DNA from: an uncultured Lactobacillus sp. | Lineage (GTDB): Bacteria; Bacillota; Bacilli; Lactobacillales; Lactobacillaceae | DNA length: 64,000 nucleotides | Assembly: GCA_947565635.1 (NCBI GenBank) | Contig: CANOGU010000005.1 | Coordinates: 18,383-82,382 of the forward strand | Direction of reading: 5' to 3' | Shown here: positions 42,297-51,191 of the stretch, piece after piece | Position numbering within the stretch: the first letter of the stretch is position 1 | Layout: every line of letters begins with the position of its first letter | Position numbers and translations under genes: made by a program | Notes under the pieces: generated by a model | Database searches by the model: none | Told to the model about the DNA's origin: nothing | What the model saw: the letters and a program-made list of their open reading frames with translations, nothing else

Positions 42297-43557
42297 ATTT
42301 AATTTCACTCCATTTTCAAAGAAACAATTACAGGTATTAAGTTGGTGGACTAATCCAACCCTTAAAGATTATGAAGCTATTATCTGTGATGGATCGGTGC
42401 GTGCTGGTAAGACGGTAGTAATGATTTTATCTTATGTGATCTGGTCTATGACTCAATTTAATGGACAACAATTTGGGTTAGCAGGTAAGACGATTGGTTC
42501 ATTTAGACGTAACGTATTAAGACCGTTAAGAAGTATGTTAGAAAGCGAAGGCTATATTATTAGAGATTCGCGTTCAGAGAATATGCTGACAATTAGCAAG
42601 AATGGACATACAAATTTTTACTTTATCTTTGGTGGTAAAGATGAAGCATCGCAGGATCTAGTTCAAGGTATTACTTTGGCTGGATTCTTTTTTGATGAAG
42701 TCGCACTTATGCCACAAAGTTTTGTCAATCAAGCAACGGCCAGATGTTCAGTAAGTGGTGCGAAGATGTGGTTTAATTGCAATCCATCTGGTCCATATCA
42801 TTGGTTTAAATTAGACTGGATTGACCGACTAAAAGGTAAACGGGCATTAAGGTTACATTTCACAATGCACGATAATCCATCCCTTGATAAGGCGACGATA
42901 AGTAGATATGAACGCATGTATTCAGGAGTGTTCTATCAGAGATATATCCAAGGTCTATGGGTAATGTCGGAAGGAGTTATCTATGACAATTTTGATAAAG
43001 ACACAATGGTAGTTAATGAATTACCCAATCATTTTGAAAAGTATTATGTATCTTGTGACTACGGTACATTAAACCCTACTGCGTTCCTATTATGGGGACG
43101 CAACCATGGAGTTTGGTACCTGGTTAAAGAATACTATTACTCAGGAAGAACTACATCCCGTCAAAAGACGGATGAAGAGTATTGCCATGATCTCAAAGAG
43201 TTTCTTGGGAACATTAGGGCTGAGATGATTATTGATCCTTCTGCAGCTTCTTTCAGTACAACTTTACGACAGAATGGTTTTAAAGTCCGAAAAGCTAAAA
43301 ACGACGTGATCGATGGCATTCGCGTTACACAAACTGCAATGAATGAAGGAAAGATCAAGTTTAGTAATAATTGTCCTAATTTATTTAAAGAATTAGCAAG
43401 TTACGTTTGGGATGAAAAAGCTGCTGAACATGGAGAAGATAAGCCTGTTAAGCAACATGATCACGCATGTGATGCAATGAGATATTTTGTTTACACAGTT
43501 ATCTATAAGCGGGTTAATGCAAAAGTTACTAAGCGTCCTCTGATTCGTGGATTATAG
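42280..43557 (+). CDS. terL: Phage terminase large subunit (PBSX type)
   Basis: 425 residues; ATP-driven DNA-packaging motor with nuclease. Walker A is SVRAGKT (near residue 45), Walker B is AGFFFDEVALMP (near residue 135), and the nuclease part has CDYGTLNPTAFLL and later DHACDAMRY. Matches the PBSX family. Its start overlaps terS; portal follows 15 bases later. Confidence 0.93.
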   Translation: MMKIVRFNFTPFSKKQLQVLSWWTNPTLKDYEAIICDGSVRAGKTVVMILSYVIWSMTQFNGQQFGLAGKTIGSFRRNVLRPLRSMLESEGYIIRDSRSENMLTISKNGHTNFYFIFGGKDEASQDLVQGITLAGFFFDEVALMPQSFVNQATARCSVSGAKMWFNCNPSGPYHWFKLDWIDRLKGKRALRLHFTMHDNPSLDKATISRYERMYSGVFYQRYIQGLWVMSEGVIYDNFDKDTMVVNELPNHFEKYYVSCDYGTLNPTAFLLWGRNHGVWYLVKEYYYSGRTTSRQKTDEEYCHDLKEFLGNIRAEMIIDPSAASFSTTLRQNGFKVRKAKNDVIDGIRVTQTAMNEGKIKFSNNCPNLFKELASYVWDEKAAEHGEDKPVKQHDHACDAMRYFVYTVIYKRVNAKVTKRPLIRGL

Positions 43558-43572
43558 AAAGAAGGTGTAAAG

Positions 43573-45072
43573 GTGGCATTAGTGATTGATAAAGATTTAC
43601 TTGGCGATATAAATGAACCCAATATTGAAGCCATAAATTATGCAATTACAGAACTAAAGAGTCGTCAAAAACGATTAGACATGCTGTCTGATTATTACAA
43701 CGGAAAGCAAGAAATTGAAAAGCATACATTTGAAAATGCTAATGTTGGAGCTTCTAATGTAATGATTAATCATGCTAAATACATAAGTGATATGAATGTT
43801 GGATTTATGACAGGTAATCCGATTAAGTATGTTGCTGATAAAGGAAAGAATATTGATGATATTTTAGATATATTCAAGCAAATTGATATCCATAAGCATG
43901 ATATTGAATTAGAAAAAGACTTATCTGTATTTGGTTATGGCTATGAATTACTGTATTTAAAGCAAACTGATCCTATAATTGCTAGAGATAAATTAGGAAA
44001 TGAGAAGCTTACACCTAATACTGATTTAAAGATTGAAGTAATAGATCCTCGGGCAACCATTGTAGTAACGGATGATACGGTTGAACATGAACCATTATTT
44101 GCCGTTTTTGCTCAAGAAAAGAAAAACCTGAGCGGAGAAATAAATGGTTATAGTATTACTGTTTATATGCCTCAGAGAATTGTAGAATACCGTACAGAGC
44201 TGGGAATGGAAGTAGCCTCCACTGATCCCATTGTATATGATGGTGAAAATCTATTTGGTGCAGTTCCAATAATCGAATATCGAAATAATGAAGAACGACA
44301 AGGCGATTTTGAACAATTGATTTCGCTTATTGATGCATATAACTTGCTTCAAACGGATCGAATTTCAGACAAGGAAGCTTTTGTGGATGCACTTCTTGTT
44401 ACGTTTGGTTTTGGTTTAGATAATGATGAAGACGATAAACAAAGGCTAAATAGAGGTGTTATCGAAGCTCCTCCACGCGAAGAAGGAGCAGATATTGAGT
44501 GGTTAACTAAAAGCTTTGATGAAACACAAGTAAATCTGTTAAGCCAATCCATTGAGAATGATATTCATAAGATTTCATATGTGCCAAATATGAATGATGA
44601 AAAATTCATGGGTAATGTATCAGGTGAAGCAATGAAGTTCAAATTGTTTGGCTTGGAAAACTTGTTATCAATTAAGCAACGTTATTTCTTTGATGGCTTA
44701 CGCCGAAGATTACAGTTAATGCAGACGATAGTAAACATTAAGGGGGCAAATGATGATGCTAGTGGATGTAAAATTTCACTTACTGCAAATATTCCATCTA
44801 ATCTGTCAGATGTTGTAAATAACATCAAAAATGCAGATGGTGTCATCCCTAGAAAATATACGTATAGTTGGTTGCCCGACGTTGATAGTCCTCAAGATGT
44901 AATTGATGAAATGAATGAGCAAGATGCCGAAACTATTAGAAAGAATCAAGATGCTTTACGACAACAAGATCCTGATCGATTAGAACTGGAGGAGTCTCAA
45001 GATGATTCGAGTGAAGATAATAAAGAAATCCAATCAGACAACAATCATAGCAAGCGGACACGCTCAATATAG
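43573..45072 (+). CDS. Phage portal protein (SPP1 gp6-like)
   Basis: 499 residues forming the DNA entry ring at the capsid vertex. Start GTG 43573 after GAAGGTG. Recognisable portal segments include the LSDYYNGKQEI-like MLSDYYNGKQEI, NVMINHAKYISDMNVGFMTG and the core IPIIEYRNNEERQGDFEQ-like VPIIEYRNNEERQGDFEQ. The acidic C-terminal end overlaps the Prp-family protease gene by 71 bases in another frame. Confidence 0.92.
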   Translation: MALVIDKDLLGDINEPNIEAINYAITELKSRQKRLDMLSDYYNGKQEIEKHTFENANVGASNVMINHAKYISDMNVGFMTGNPIKYVADKGKNIDDILDIFKQIDIHKHDIELEKDLSVFGYGYELLYLKQTDPIIARDKLGNEKLTPNTDLKIEVIDPRATIVVTDDTVEHEPLFAVFAQEKKNLSGEINGYSITVYMPQRIVEYRTELGMEVASTDPIVYDGENLFGAVPIIEYRNNEERQGDFEQLISLIDAYNLLQTDRISDKEAFVDALLVTFGFGLDNDEDDKQRLNRGVIEAPPREEGADIEWLTKSFDETQVNLLSQSIENDIHKISYVPNMNDEKFMGNVSGEAMKFKLFGLENLLSIKQRYFFDGLRRRLQLMQTIVNIKGANDDASGCKISLTANIPSNLSDVVNNIKNADGVIPRKYTYSWLPDVDSPQDVIDEMNEQDAETIRKNQDALRQQDPDRLELEESQDDSSEDNKEIQSDNNHSKRTRSI

Positions 45073-45289
45073 TGCTAAAGGTTCTGATATTGTTTGTGCT
45101 GCATTTTCTACGCTTATTACTCATACTGTAAATAATTGCACTAAAGTAACTGCAACTGATAAAGATGGCGTATTAGTTACTATATTTTCAGACCCTAAAA
45201 GTATTGAAAATAAAACGCTATTAAATGCATTTGAAAATACAGTTAACCAATTGATTGACCAATACGGCCAATACATTTCTTGGTGTTGA
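45002..45289 (+). CDS. prp: Phage-encoded Prp-family cysteine protease
   Basis: 95 residues matching Prp (YsxB), the cysteine protease that trims the N-terminus of ribosomal protein L27 in Firmicutes. The active-site region reads SGHAQYSAKGSDIVCAAFS: His 20 and Cys 32 sit in the conserved GHA and DIVCA positions. Start ATG 45002 lies inside the portal gene behind GGAGGAG. It sits exactly where head phages place maturation proteases. Scaffold, capsid and tail tube of this phage all carry N-terminal LxLQRFA-like motifs, close to the L27 cleavage motif, so it is probably their processing enzyme. Confidence 0.85.
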   Translation: MIRVKIIKKSNQTTIIASGHAQYSAKGSDIVCAAFSTLITHTVNNCTKVTATDKDGVLVTIFSDPKSIENKTLLNAFENTVNQLIDQYGQYISWC

Positions 45290-45294
45290 TATAG

Positions 45295-46383
45295 ATGAAA
45301 ATTAATAAGAAGAAATTTACTTATTGGCAGTTACGTGATTTACAAGATGAGCAAAAAAATCAGGATGAAGCAACTGAAAGACTAAAAATAATTAATAATG
45401 CATATCAAAAAGCACAATCATATTTAAGCGACGAGGTTCAAAAAATCTATCGTCGCTATTTTTATGCAGATATTTCAAAAGATGAAGTAGCAACAATTAT
45501 GTCATCACACATTTCTCCTTCTGAATTGGTTACCCTTAAAGCCTTATCGTCTGGTATTACTGATAAAGGAAGTAGACAGGCAGTGGATGATTACTTAGGT
45601 AGACTTGCAGCTAAGAGCAGAATTACACGACTTGAAGAAATGCAACTTAAAGCATACATTGCTGCAAAATCGGCTGGAGCAACTGAACTAGATCAGAATG
45701 TTAAGTTGCATACCGAAATAATGAAGCATGCTTGGTCAGAGGCGGAGAAACAAAGTGCTGTTTATGACACTACTAAGGATTACACCTTGCACTCTCCTCA
45801 CTCTGTAGAAGTCAAGCAGGACAAAATAATCATTAAAAATCCTGATACTGGTAAAGAAGTAGCTACTGTTCCAATGGATAAAGATATTCCCAAGAGTAAG
45901 GTTACTGAAATTCCTAATCGCTATGTTGAAAAGGCATTAGAAACTCGCTGGAAAGGGAAGAATTTTTCATCACGTATCTGGGGTAATACAGACAAATTAG
46001 CCGAAAGATTGCAAGAATTATTTACAGTTAAAGAAATGAGTAATCTTCCTGAACGTGAAATGATTAAGCGAATTGAACAAGAATTCAATGTTGGTAAGTT
46101 CTATGCTAGTCGCTTGATTAGGACTGAAGCTAATTTCTTTTATTCTAAAATTAAGCTAGATAATTGGCGTAAACGTGGAGTTAAGCAATATCAATTGCTA
46201 GCAGTTATTGATAGTCGTACTAGTAAGATATGCAGATCAATAAATGGTAATGTCTATAATGTTAAAGATGCAGTATTTGGTAAGAACGTTCCACCACTGC
46301 ATCCCTTTTGCCGTACAGTTCCAGTAATTTATCTGGGTAATGCTAGAAGTACTAATAATAAACCGGTAAAAAGTAATTTGTAG
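45295..46383 (+). CDS. Phage head morphogenesis protein (MuF / SPP1 gp7-like)
   Basis: 362 residues. The helical N-terminal two-thirds lead to the MuF-type C-terminal module with FYASRLIRTEANFFYSKIK and VIDSRTSKICRSINGNVY, ending PPLHPFCRTVPVIY, whose Cys/His pattern is conserved. This minor capsid protein is packaged near the portal and may be injected with DNA. It starts 5 bases after the protease gene. A terminator-containing gap follows. Confidence 0.88.
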   Translation: MKINKKKFTYWQLRDLQDEQKNQDEATERLKIINNAYQKAQSYLSDEVQKIYRRYFYADISKDEVATIMSSHISPSELVTLKALSSGITDKGSRQAVDDYLGRLAAKSRITRLEEMQLKAYIAAKSAGATELDQNVKLHTEIMKHAWSEAEKQSAVYDTTKDYTLHSPHSVEVKQDKIIIKNPDTGKEVATVPMDKDIPKSKVTEIPNRYVEKALETRWKGKNFSSRIWGNTDKLAERLQELFTVKEMSNLPEREMIKRIEQEFNVGKFYASRLIRTEANFFYSKIKLDNWRKRGVKQYQLLAVIDSRTSKICRSINGNVYNVKDAVFGKNVPPLHPFCRTVPVIYLGNARSTNNKPVKSNL

Positions 46384-46452
46384 ACCTAAGCAAGTCATAA
46401 AACTGCTTTAAAAACTAAATATACGTATGTGGATTTGTTGCTGCATATCTTG

Positions 46453-46487
46453 AAGTCACTGTGTAGAAATATGGAGTGGCTTTTTTC
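46453..46487 (+). terminator. Terminator between MuF-like gene and scaffold gene
   Basis: AAGTCACT (46453-46460) pairs with AGTGGCTT (46475-46482, one G-U), followed by T residues. It may set a step-up in expression for capsid genes from a downstream promoter. Confidence 0.7.
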
Positions 46488-46531
46488 ATGCAGTTATTTT
46501 GCGAATGTGCATGGGTAGAAAGGAAATATTT

Positions 46532-47173
46532 ATGGAAAATAAATTTTATGAAGGTTTATTAAAACTTGATTTGCAACGATTTGCTGATGAAGGACAAGGC
46601 GCGGGAGGTGATGACAACAATACACAAGACAATGTAAAAGATGATAGTCCAACTGATGAACAACCTTTTAAAACATTTAGTACTCAATCAGAATTGGATT
46701 CTTTCGTAGATAAGAAGTTGGCTAAGGCTTTAGATACAGCTCGCTCTAAGTGGGAAAAAGAACAAAACGATAAAGCTCAAAAAGCTAAAGATCTTAAGAA
46801 GATGTCTCCAGAGGAACGCCAAGAGTATGAATTTAAGCAACGGGAGCAAGCGTTGCTTGATAGAGAAGCTGATGTAACTAAGCGTGAAAACAAGAGTAAA
46901 TTGGCAACTCAGCTAATTACCGATGGCTTACCAGCAGAACTAGTAGATGTTTTTGACGATGTTCTAACTGATGAGGATAAAATGACAGATACTTATCAAA
47001 AAGTTAGTGACGTTTTTAGAAGTGCTGTTCATGATGCTGTTGAAACTCGATTAGCTCAAGGTGCAAAACCACCAAAGATCTCAGGCAATACTCAAACTAC
47101 CAAAACTACTGGAGAAATTTTTGCTGAAAGAGCTAATGAATCTCAAAATGTAAAAAATGATTTTTGGAATTAG
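46532..47173 (+). CDS. Phage scaffold protein (DUF4355) with N-terminal Prp-type motif
   Basis: 213 residues from ATG 46532 (AAAGGAAAT upstream); an in-frame TTG at 46499 is rejected. The N-terminus reads LLKLDLQRFADEG (residues 8-20), then an acidic stretch and a long coiled coil (about 55-140) with KMSPEERQEYEFKQREQAL, typical of DUF4355 scaffolds that assemble the capsid and are then removed. The LDLQRFA motif matches the Prp site, so the N-terminus is probably trimmed during maturation. Confidence 0.85.
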   Translation: MENKFYEGLLKLDLQRFADEGQGAGGDDNNTQDNVKDDSPTDEQPFKTFSTQSELDSFVDKKLAKALDTARSKWEKEQNDKAQKAKDLKKMSPEERQEYEFKQREQALLDREADVTKRENKSKLATQLITDGLPAELVDVFDDVLTDEDKMTDTYQKVSDVFRSAVHDAVETRLAQGAKPPKISGNTQTTKTTGEIFAERANESQNVKNDFWN

Positions 47174-47185
47174 AAAGGAATAAAT

Positions 47186-47557
47186 ATGTACACACAATTT
47201 CAAAATGGTAAGCAATTAAATTTTCTTGCTTCTGAAAAATTTACTGCTTTTCCAGAAACAATTAACAAAGATAATTACAATGTAAAAACTGACGATCTAG
47301 GTCGAAAGTATATTCCAGCTGGTACTGTGTATCCAACTAATGATGCTAAAGCAATTGGCATTACTGTTAATGATGTTTATGTGACAGATGGTGATACTAA
47401 TCAAATGGTTGCAGTAATGCGTGAAGGCTGGGTCTTAAGTCAACGCCTTGACCCAGTGCCAACAGCTGACGCAATTAAGGCAATGACGGTAATTCATTTT
47501 AAGGACCTAGAAACAGAAACAACCCCATCAACTGATGATACACATAAGGTTCAATAA
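47186..47557 (+). CDS. Probable head decoration or capsid-associated protein
   Basis: 123 residues, beta-rich, between scaffold and capsid, where decoration proteins lie. GRKYIPAGTVYPTNDAKAIG resembles the head-stabilising/decoration family of siphophages (lambda gpD position). No Prp motif. Function is inferred from position and composition. Confidence 0.55.
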   Translation: MYTQFQNGKQLNFLASEKFTAFPETINKDNYNVKTDDLGRKYIPAGTVYPTNDAKAIGITVNDVYVTDGDTNQMVAVMREGWVLSQRLDPVPTADAIKAMTVIHFKDLETETTPSTDDTHKVQ

Positions 47558-47572
47558 AGGAGAAAATAGTAA

Positions 47573-48622
47573 ATGAAAGATCAAAAGTTAAAACTAAATT
47601 TACAACGATTTGCTACACCAATTCTTGATATGTTTAGCCAAAGCACTGTTCTTGACTATACTCGCAATCGTCAATATCCAGATATGTTAGGCGATACTTT
47701 ATTTCCAGCTGTTAAAGTACCAACTCTTGAAGTAGATATTTTAAAAGCGGGGAATCGAGTACCAACCATTGCTAATATTTCAGCATTTGATAGTGAAGCT
47801 GAAATTGGTAGTCGTGATGCAAGTAAGATGACTGCTGAATTAGCATATGTAAAGCGTAAAATGCAACTTACTGAAGAAATGCTGATTAAGCTTCAAGCAC
47901 CACGTAATACGGCTGAAGAAAATTACTTAAAGCAATACGTTTTTGATGATATTGACGCTATGGTTCAAGCTGTAAAAGCTCGTGGCGAAAAGATGACAAT
48001 GGAAATGTTTGCCACTGGTAAGATTACTGATAACGCAAATGGTATCTCTATTGATTATGGTGTGCCTAAGAAACATCAAACATCACTAACAGGAAACAGT
48101 GCCTGGGATAAGGATGGTGCATCTATTATTGAAAACTTGCAAGATTGGTCTGATAAATTAGATATCACTCCTACAAGAGCCTTAACTTCTAAGAAGGTAC
48201 TTCGAGTATTAATGCGCAGTACTGAAATTAAAGAAGCTATTTTTGGTAAAGATACAGGTCGCGTAGTCGGTCAATCAGATTTAGACCAATGGATGACTGC
48301 ACAAGGATTGCCAGTTATTCGTGCTTATGATGGAAAATATCGTACAGAAGATGCTAAAGGCAACGTTACAACTCAATCTTACTTCCCAGAAGATAGAATT
48401 GTGCTATTTAACGATGAAGTACCAGGTCAAAAGATTTATGGTCCAACTCCAGAAGAAAATCGCTTGATTTCAAGCAATGCACAAGTTTCTAATGTAGGCA
48501 ATGTGATGGCTAAGGTATATGAAACAAGTGAAGACCCAATTGGTACTTGGATTCTTGCAGCTGCAACTATGCTTCCATCATTTGCCAGTGCAGATGATGT
48601 TTTCCAAGCTAAAGTGCTCTAA
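47573..48622 (+). CDS. Major capsid protein (gpE family) with N-terminal Prp-type motif
   Basis: 349 residues. The body, with LDMFSQSTVLDYTRNRQYPD and GDTLFPAVKVPTLEVDIL, fits the lambda gpE-like major capsid family. The N-terminus MKDQKLKLNLQRFATPI carries LKLNLQRFA (residues 6-14), matching the L27 Prp site. Cleavage after Ala 14 would leave a mature protein of about 335 residues. AAAGGAGAAAATAGTAA precedes the ATG. Confidence 0.9.
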   Translation: MKDQKLKLNLQRFATPILDMFSQSTVLDYTRNRQYPDMLGDTLFPAVKVPTLEVDILKAGNRVPTIANISAFDSEAEIGSRDASKMTAELAYVKRKMQLTEEMLIKLQAPRNTAEENYLKQYVFDDIDAMVQAVKARGEKMTMEMFATGKITDNANGISIDYGVPKKHQTSLTGNSAWDKDGASIIENLQDWSDKLDITPTRALTSKKVLRVLMRSTEIKEAIFGKDTGRVVGQSDLDQWMTAQGLPVIRAYDGKYRTEDAKGNVTTQSYFPEDRIVLFNDEVPGQKIYGPTPEENRLISSNAQVSNVGNVMAKVYETSEDPIGTWILAAATMLPSFASADDVFQAKVL

Positions 48623-48639
48623 TTGTGGAGGTGCTTAAT

Positions 48640-48948
48640 GTGGATCAAATGGCAGAACTGGTTTCATCCCTAAGCACAAGATTACAGGCTTCTGATAATG
48701 ACTTAGTAACAGACTTAATTAAAGAAGCAATTGCGCAAGTTCTAGATTATACTGGGCAAAAGAAGTTAGTTGGCAACATGGATATCTATGTTAAAAAGCT
48801 AGCAGTTATTAATTACAATCGACTAGGTATAGAGGGCGAAACTCAACGAACAGAGGGTGGAGTTACTAATTATATTGAAACTGGTATTCCTAAAGATATT
48901 CGATTGGGACTAAACCATTATCGAATAGCAAAGGTGACTAGATTATGA
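48640..48948 (+). CDS. Head-tail connector (gp6/gp15-like)
   Basis: 102 residues, helical, from GTG 48640, which has GGAGGTG six bases upstream; an in-frame GTG at 48625 overlaps that site. VTDLIKEAIAQVLDYTGQKK fits gp6-like/SPP1 gp15-like adaptors that attach to the portal. Stop and the next start overlap. Confidence 0.7.
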   Translation: MDQMAELVSSLSTRLQASDNDLVTDLIKEAIAQVLDYTGQKKLVGNMDIYVKKLAVINYNRLGIEGETQRTEGGVTNYIETGIPKDIRLGLNHYRIAKVTRL

Positions 48949-49298
48949 GATTAAAAGAAAGTGATTTAACAACCGTTTATATTAGAAAACCTGCGGATAT
49001 TCAAGATGATGAGGGTTATACAACCAAAGGTTGGAGTGATTCTCAATCAATTAAAATGAATGTTCAATCTGCTGGCGGTTCTGTTAATGCTCAACTTTAT
49101 GGAAAAGATATTAAGTACGTTAAAACGTGCAAATATCAAGGAAAAGAGCTTTCAGAAGGACATGGAGAAGGCTATGGAATTTGTTTAAATGTCCCCGGCA
49201 CTAGTAATCCAGATTATAAGATTACAGCTATTCAGGAGTTCTCTACTCATAAAAACGTCACCTTAGAGCGAATAAAAAGGGATGAGCAAAATGATTAA
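48945..49298 (+). CDS. Head-tail joining / stopper protein (SPP1 gp16-like)
   Basis: 117 residues, beta-barrel-like, with QSAGGSVNAQLYGKDI near the middle. Position second in the connector cassette and size fit the stopper. Overlaps both neighbours by a few bases. Confidence 0.65.
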   Translation: MRLKESDLTTVYIRKPADIQDDEGYTTKGWSDSQSIKMNVQSAGGSVNAQLYGKDIKYVKTCKYQGKELSEGHGEGYGICLNVPGTSNPDYKITAIQEFSTHKNVTLERIKRDEQND

Positions 49299-49839
49299 TG
49301 TGGAACTAAAAGGGCTTGATGAGCTAAAGACAAAACTTAAAAAGCTCCCTAGCGTAGTTGCTAGTGCTACAGCTAACGGACAAGAAACTGCCATTGAACA
49401 AGCAGAAGCCTATGCAGTGGACGAATTGCAATCCAGCATAAAGTATTCTACTGGCGAACTTGCACGGAGCTTTAAGCATGAAGTTAAAATTGATAATGAT
49501 GAAGTTATTGGTCGCTGGTGGAACTCGTCTATGGTTGCAGTGTTTCGTGAATTTGGTACTGGTTTGGTTGGAGAAATGTCCGATAAACAACTTCCACAAG
49601 GTGTTGCAATTACTTATCGACAAACACCGTGGTTCTTTCCAGTTGATTCGGTTGATTTAGATTTAACTAAAATTTATGGCATACCTAAGATTAAAATCAA
49701 CGGCCAATATTTCTATAGAACTGCTGGGCAACCAGCTAGACAGTTCATGACGCCTGCTGCTAATCGAATTGAAAAGGAAGCACCAGAAATCATTAAGAAA
49801 TCTGTAGATCAAGAATTGCGTGATAAGTTAGGTGATTAG
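49282..49839 (+). CDS. HK97 gp10-like tail component
   Basis: 185 residues. VELKGLDELKTKLKKLP, VAVFREFGTG and GQPARQFMTPAANRI are typical of HK97 gp10-family neck/tail proteins. It overlaps the stopper gene and is followed directly by the tail-completion gene. Confidence 0.8.
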   Translation: MSKMINVELKGLDELKTKLKKLPSVVASATANGQETAIEQAEAYAVDELQSSIKYSTGELARSFKHEVKIDNDEVIGRWWNSSMVAVFREFGTGLVGEMSDKQLPQGVAITYRQTPWFFPVDSVDLDLTKIYGIPKIKINGQYFYRTAGQPARQFMTPAANRIEKEAPEIIKKSVDQELRDKLGD

Positions 49840-50208
49840 ATGGAAATTTATAATGTTAAAGCACTTGTCTTTAAGACACTTAAATCTATTCCAGAATTAA
49901 AAATGGTTTCACCTTCTTATCCTGGTAAATTCACAGCATTCCCGACTGCGATTTATTCAACTAGTCAGTCTTCTTATATACGCAATGCCTATCAGGAAGA
50001 AACTGATACAGAATGGAAGATAACAATTGATTTATATAATGACAAAGGATCACTAACACAAATAAAAAATAAGCTCATTGCTAAGTTTTCAGCAATGGGC
50101 TTTTCTAATAGTATTGGCGATCAAGATTTGAATGGAGTAGCACGAGTAGTACTTGTATTTACAGGAATTGTAGATAACACAAGTAAACGTGTATATCAGA
50201 AAGGATAA
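49840..50208 (+). CDS. Tail completion / terminator protein
   Basis: 122 residues, start on the base after the previous stop. FPTAIYSTSQSSYIRNAYQE and WKITIDLYNDKGS fit gpU/gp17-like tail-completion proteins. Function from position and size. Confidence 0.65.
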   Translation: MEIYNVKALVFKTLKSIPELKMVSPSYPGKFTAFPTAIYSTSQSSYIRNAYQEETDTEWKITIDLYNDKGSLTQIKNKLIAKFSAMGFSNSIGDQDLNGVARVVLVFTGIVDNTSKRVYQKG

Positions 50209-50211
50209 AAA

Positions 50212-50703
50212 ATGAAAAACGTAAAAATATATAGCAACTTATTGAAATTAGATATTCAACGATTTGCAGTTGATAGTTCCGAAGGACTTGTAGGAACAGG
50301 AACTAAGTTAGAAAGATCAGAAGATGGGTCTACCTGGGAAGAAATTGCAGATATTAAAACTATTCCTGAATTAGGTGGAGATACTGAAAAGATTGATGTT
50401 ACTACCTTAGCAGATGATAGACGTAAGCAAGTGGAAGGTATCCAAAATGCGTCTAACGTACAATTCCAAGCTGTATATAAGGGTGCTAGCTTTGCTAAAG
50501 CACTAAAAGAAGCTGGTAACCGTAAGCAATACAACTGGAAAGTTACTTATCCAGATGGCATGACTGCAACAATGCGTGGATCCTACAATATTAAGTTTGG
50601 TGCCGTAGCCGTTAACGGGGCATTAGGTTACACAATTACTATTACTGTATCTGATGGTCCTCACTTTACTGCTGCTGGATCAACTCAACCTGCAAGTAAG
50701 TAA
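50212..50703 (+). CDS. Major tail tube protein with N-terminal Prp-type motif
   Basis: 163 residues. LVGTGTKLERSEDGSTWEEI, VTTLADDRRKQVEG and the C-terminal YTITITVSDGP fit phi13/TP901-like tube proteins. The N-terminus has LLKLDIQRFAVDS (residues 10-22), the third copy of the LxLQRFA-type site in this phage. A tail tube with a Prp site is unexpected, as known Prp phage targets are capsid and scaffold. It is followed by a strong hairpin. Confidence 0.85.
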   Translation: MKNVKIYSNLLKLDIQRFAVDSSEGLVGTGTKLERSEDGSTWEEIADIKTIPELGGDTEKIDVTTLADDRRKQVEGIQNASNVQFQAVYKGASFAKALKEAGNRKQYNWKVTYPDGMTATMRGSYNIKFGAVAVNGALGYTITITVSDGPHFTAAGSTQPASK

Positions 50704-50711
50704 TAGTCAAT

Positions 50712-50747
50712 GATAGGCGTGGGTTCGATTCCCACGTCTATTTTTTA
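50712..50747 (+). terminator. Terminator with the shape of a tRNA acceptor/T-arm minihelix
   Basis: GATAGGC (50712-50718) pairs with GTCTATT (50736-50742), stacked on GTGGG-TTCGATT-CCCAC (50719-50735), then TTTTTT. The loop is a perfect T-loop sequence. It lies between tail tube and chaperone and may lower downstream expression. Confidence 0.7.
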
Positions 50748-50777
50748 TAGAAATATTAAAAAAGGAGAAATTGAATT

Positions 50778-51191
50778 ATGGCAACAACAATTAAGAAAGC
50801 AACTAAGACAGTACAATTGGGTGATCTTGAACTTGATTTAAAGCTTGGTGGACGTGAGATTTTTAAGATTGAACGACGCTTAGGCAAATCAATGCTCTCC
50901 CTCTTCATGGATTCGCAAGGTGGCAATAAATTGCCGCCAGTTAATGAAATTCTGATTGTTCTACAAGGCGCAAATCAAAGTCATGGTGTAACAGATAAGC
51001 GCGTTATTGAAGCGTTTGAACAATATTTAGATGATGGGCACACTACTATGGACTTATTTAATGAGTTGATGGAACTATTTGATGAATCTGGTTTTTTCGG
51101 CAAGAAAAAGAAGAAGGGTACCAAGACCAATACGGAATCGGAAGAAGTAACTCTCGATTCAGTGGAAACAACCGAAGACGAACTGATGTAA
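50778..51191 (+). CDS. Tail assembly chaperone (gpG-like)
   Basis: 137 residues. TTIKKATKTVQLGDLELDLK at the N-terminus and DELMELF-like helices fit gpG-type chaperones. The C-terminus is Lys- and Glu-rich. T TTT TTC at 51092-51098 (reading frame GGT TTT TTC) is a canonical -1 slippery heptamer, after which the -1 frame is open through to 51571. Confidence 0.8.
   Translation: MATTIKKATKTVQLGDLELDLKLGGREIFKIERRLGKSMLSLFMDSQGGNKLPPVNEILIVLQGANQSHGVTDKRVIEAFEQYLDDGHTTMDLFNELMELFDESGFFGKKKKKGTKTNTESEEVTLDSVETTEDELM

Noticed and set aside
46499-46531. Upstream TTG start for the scaffold
   Set aside because: It lacks a ribosome site and would put the Prp-type motif further from the N-terminus than in the other two proteins.
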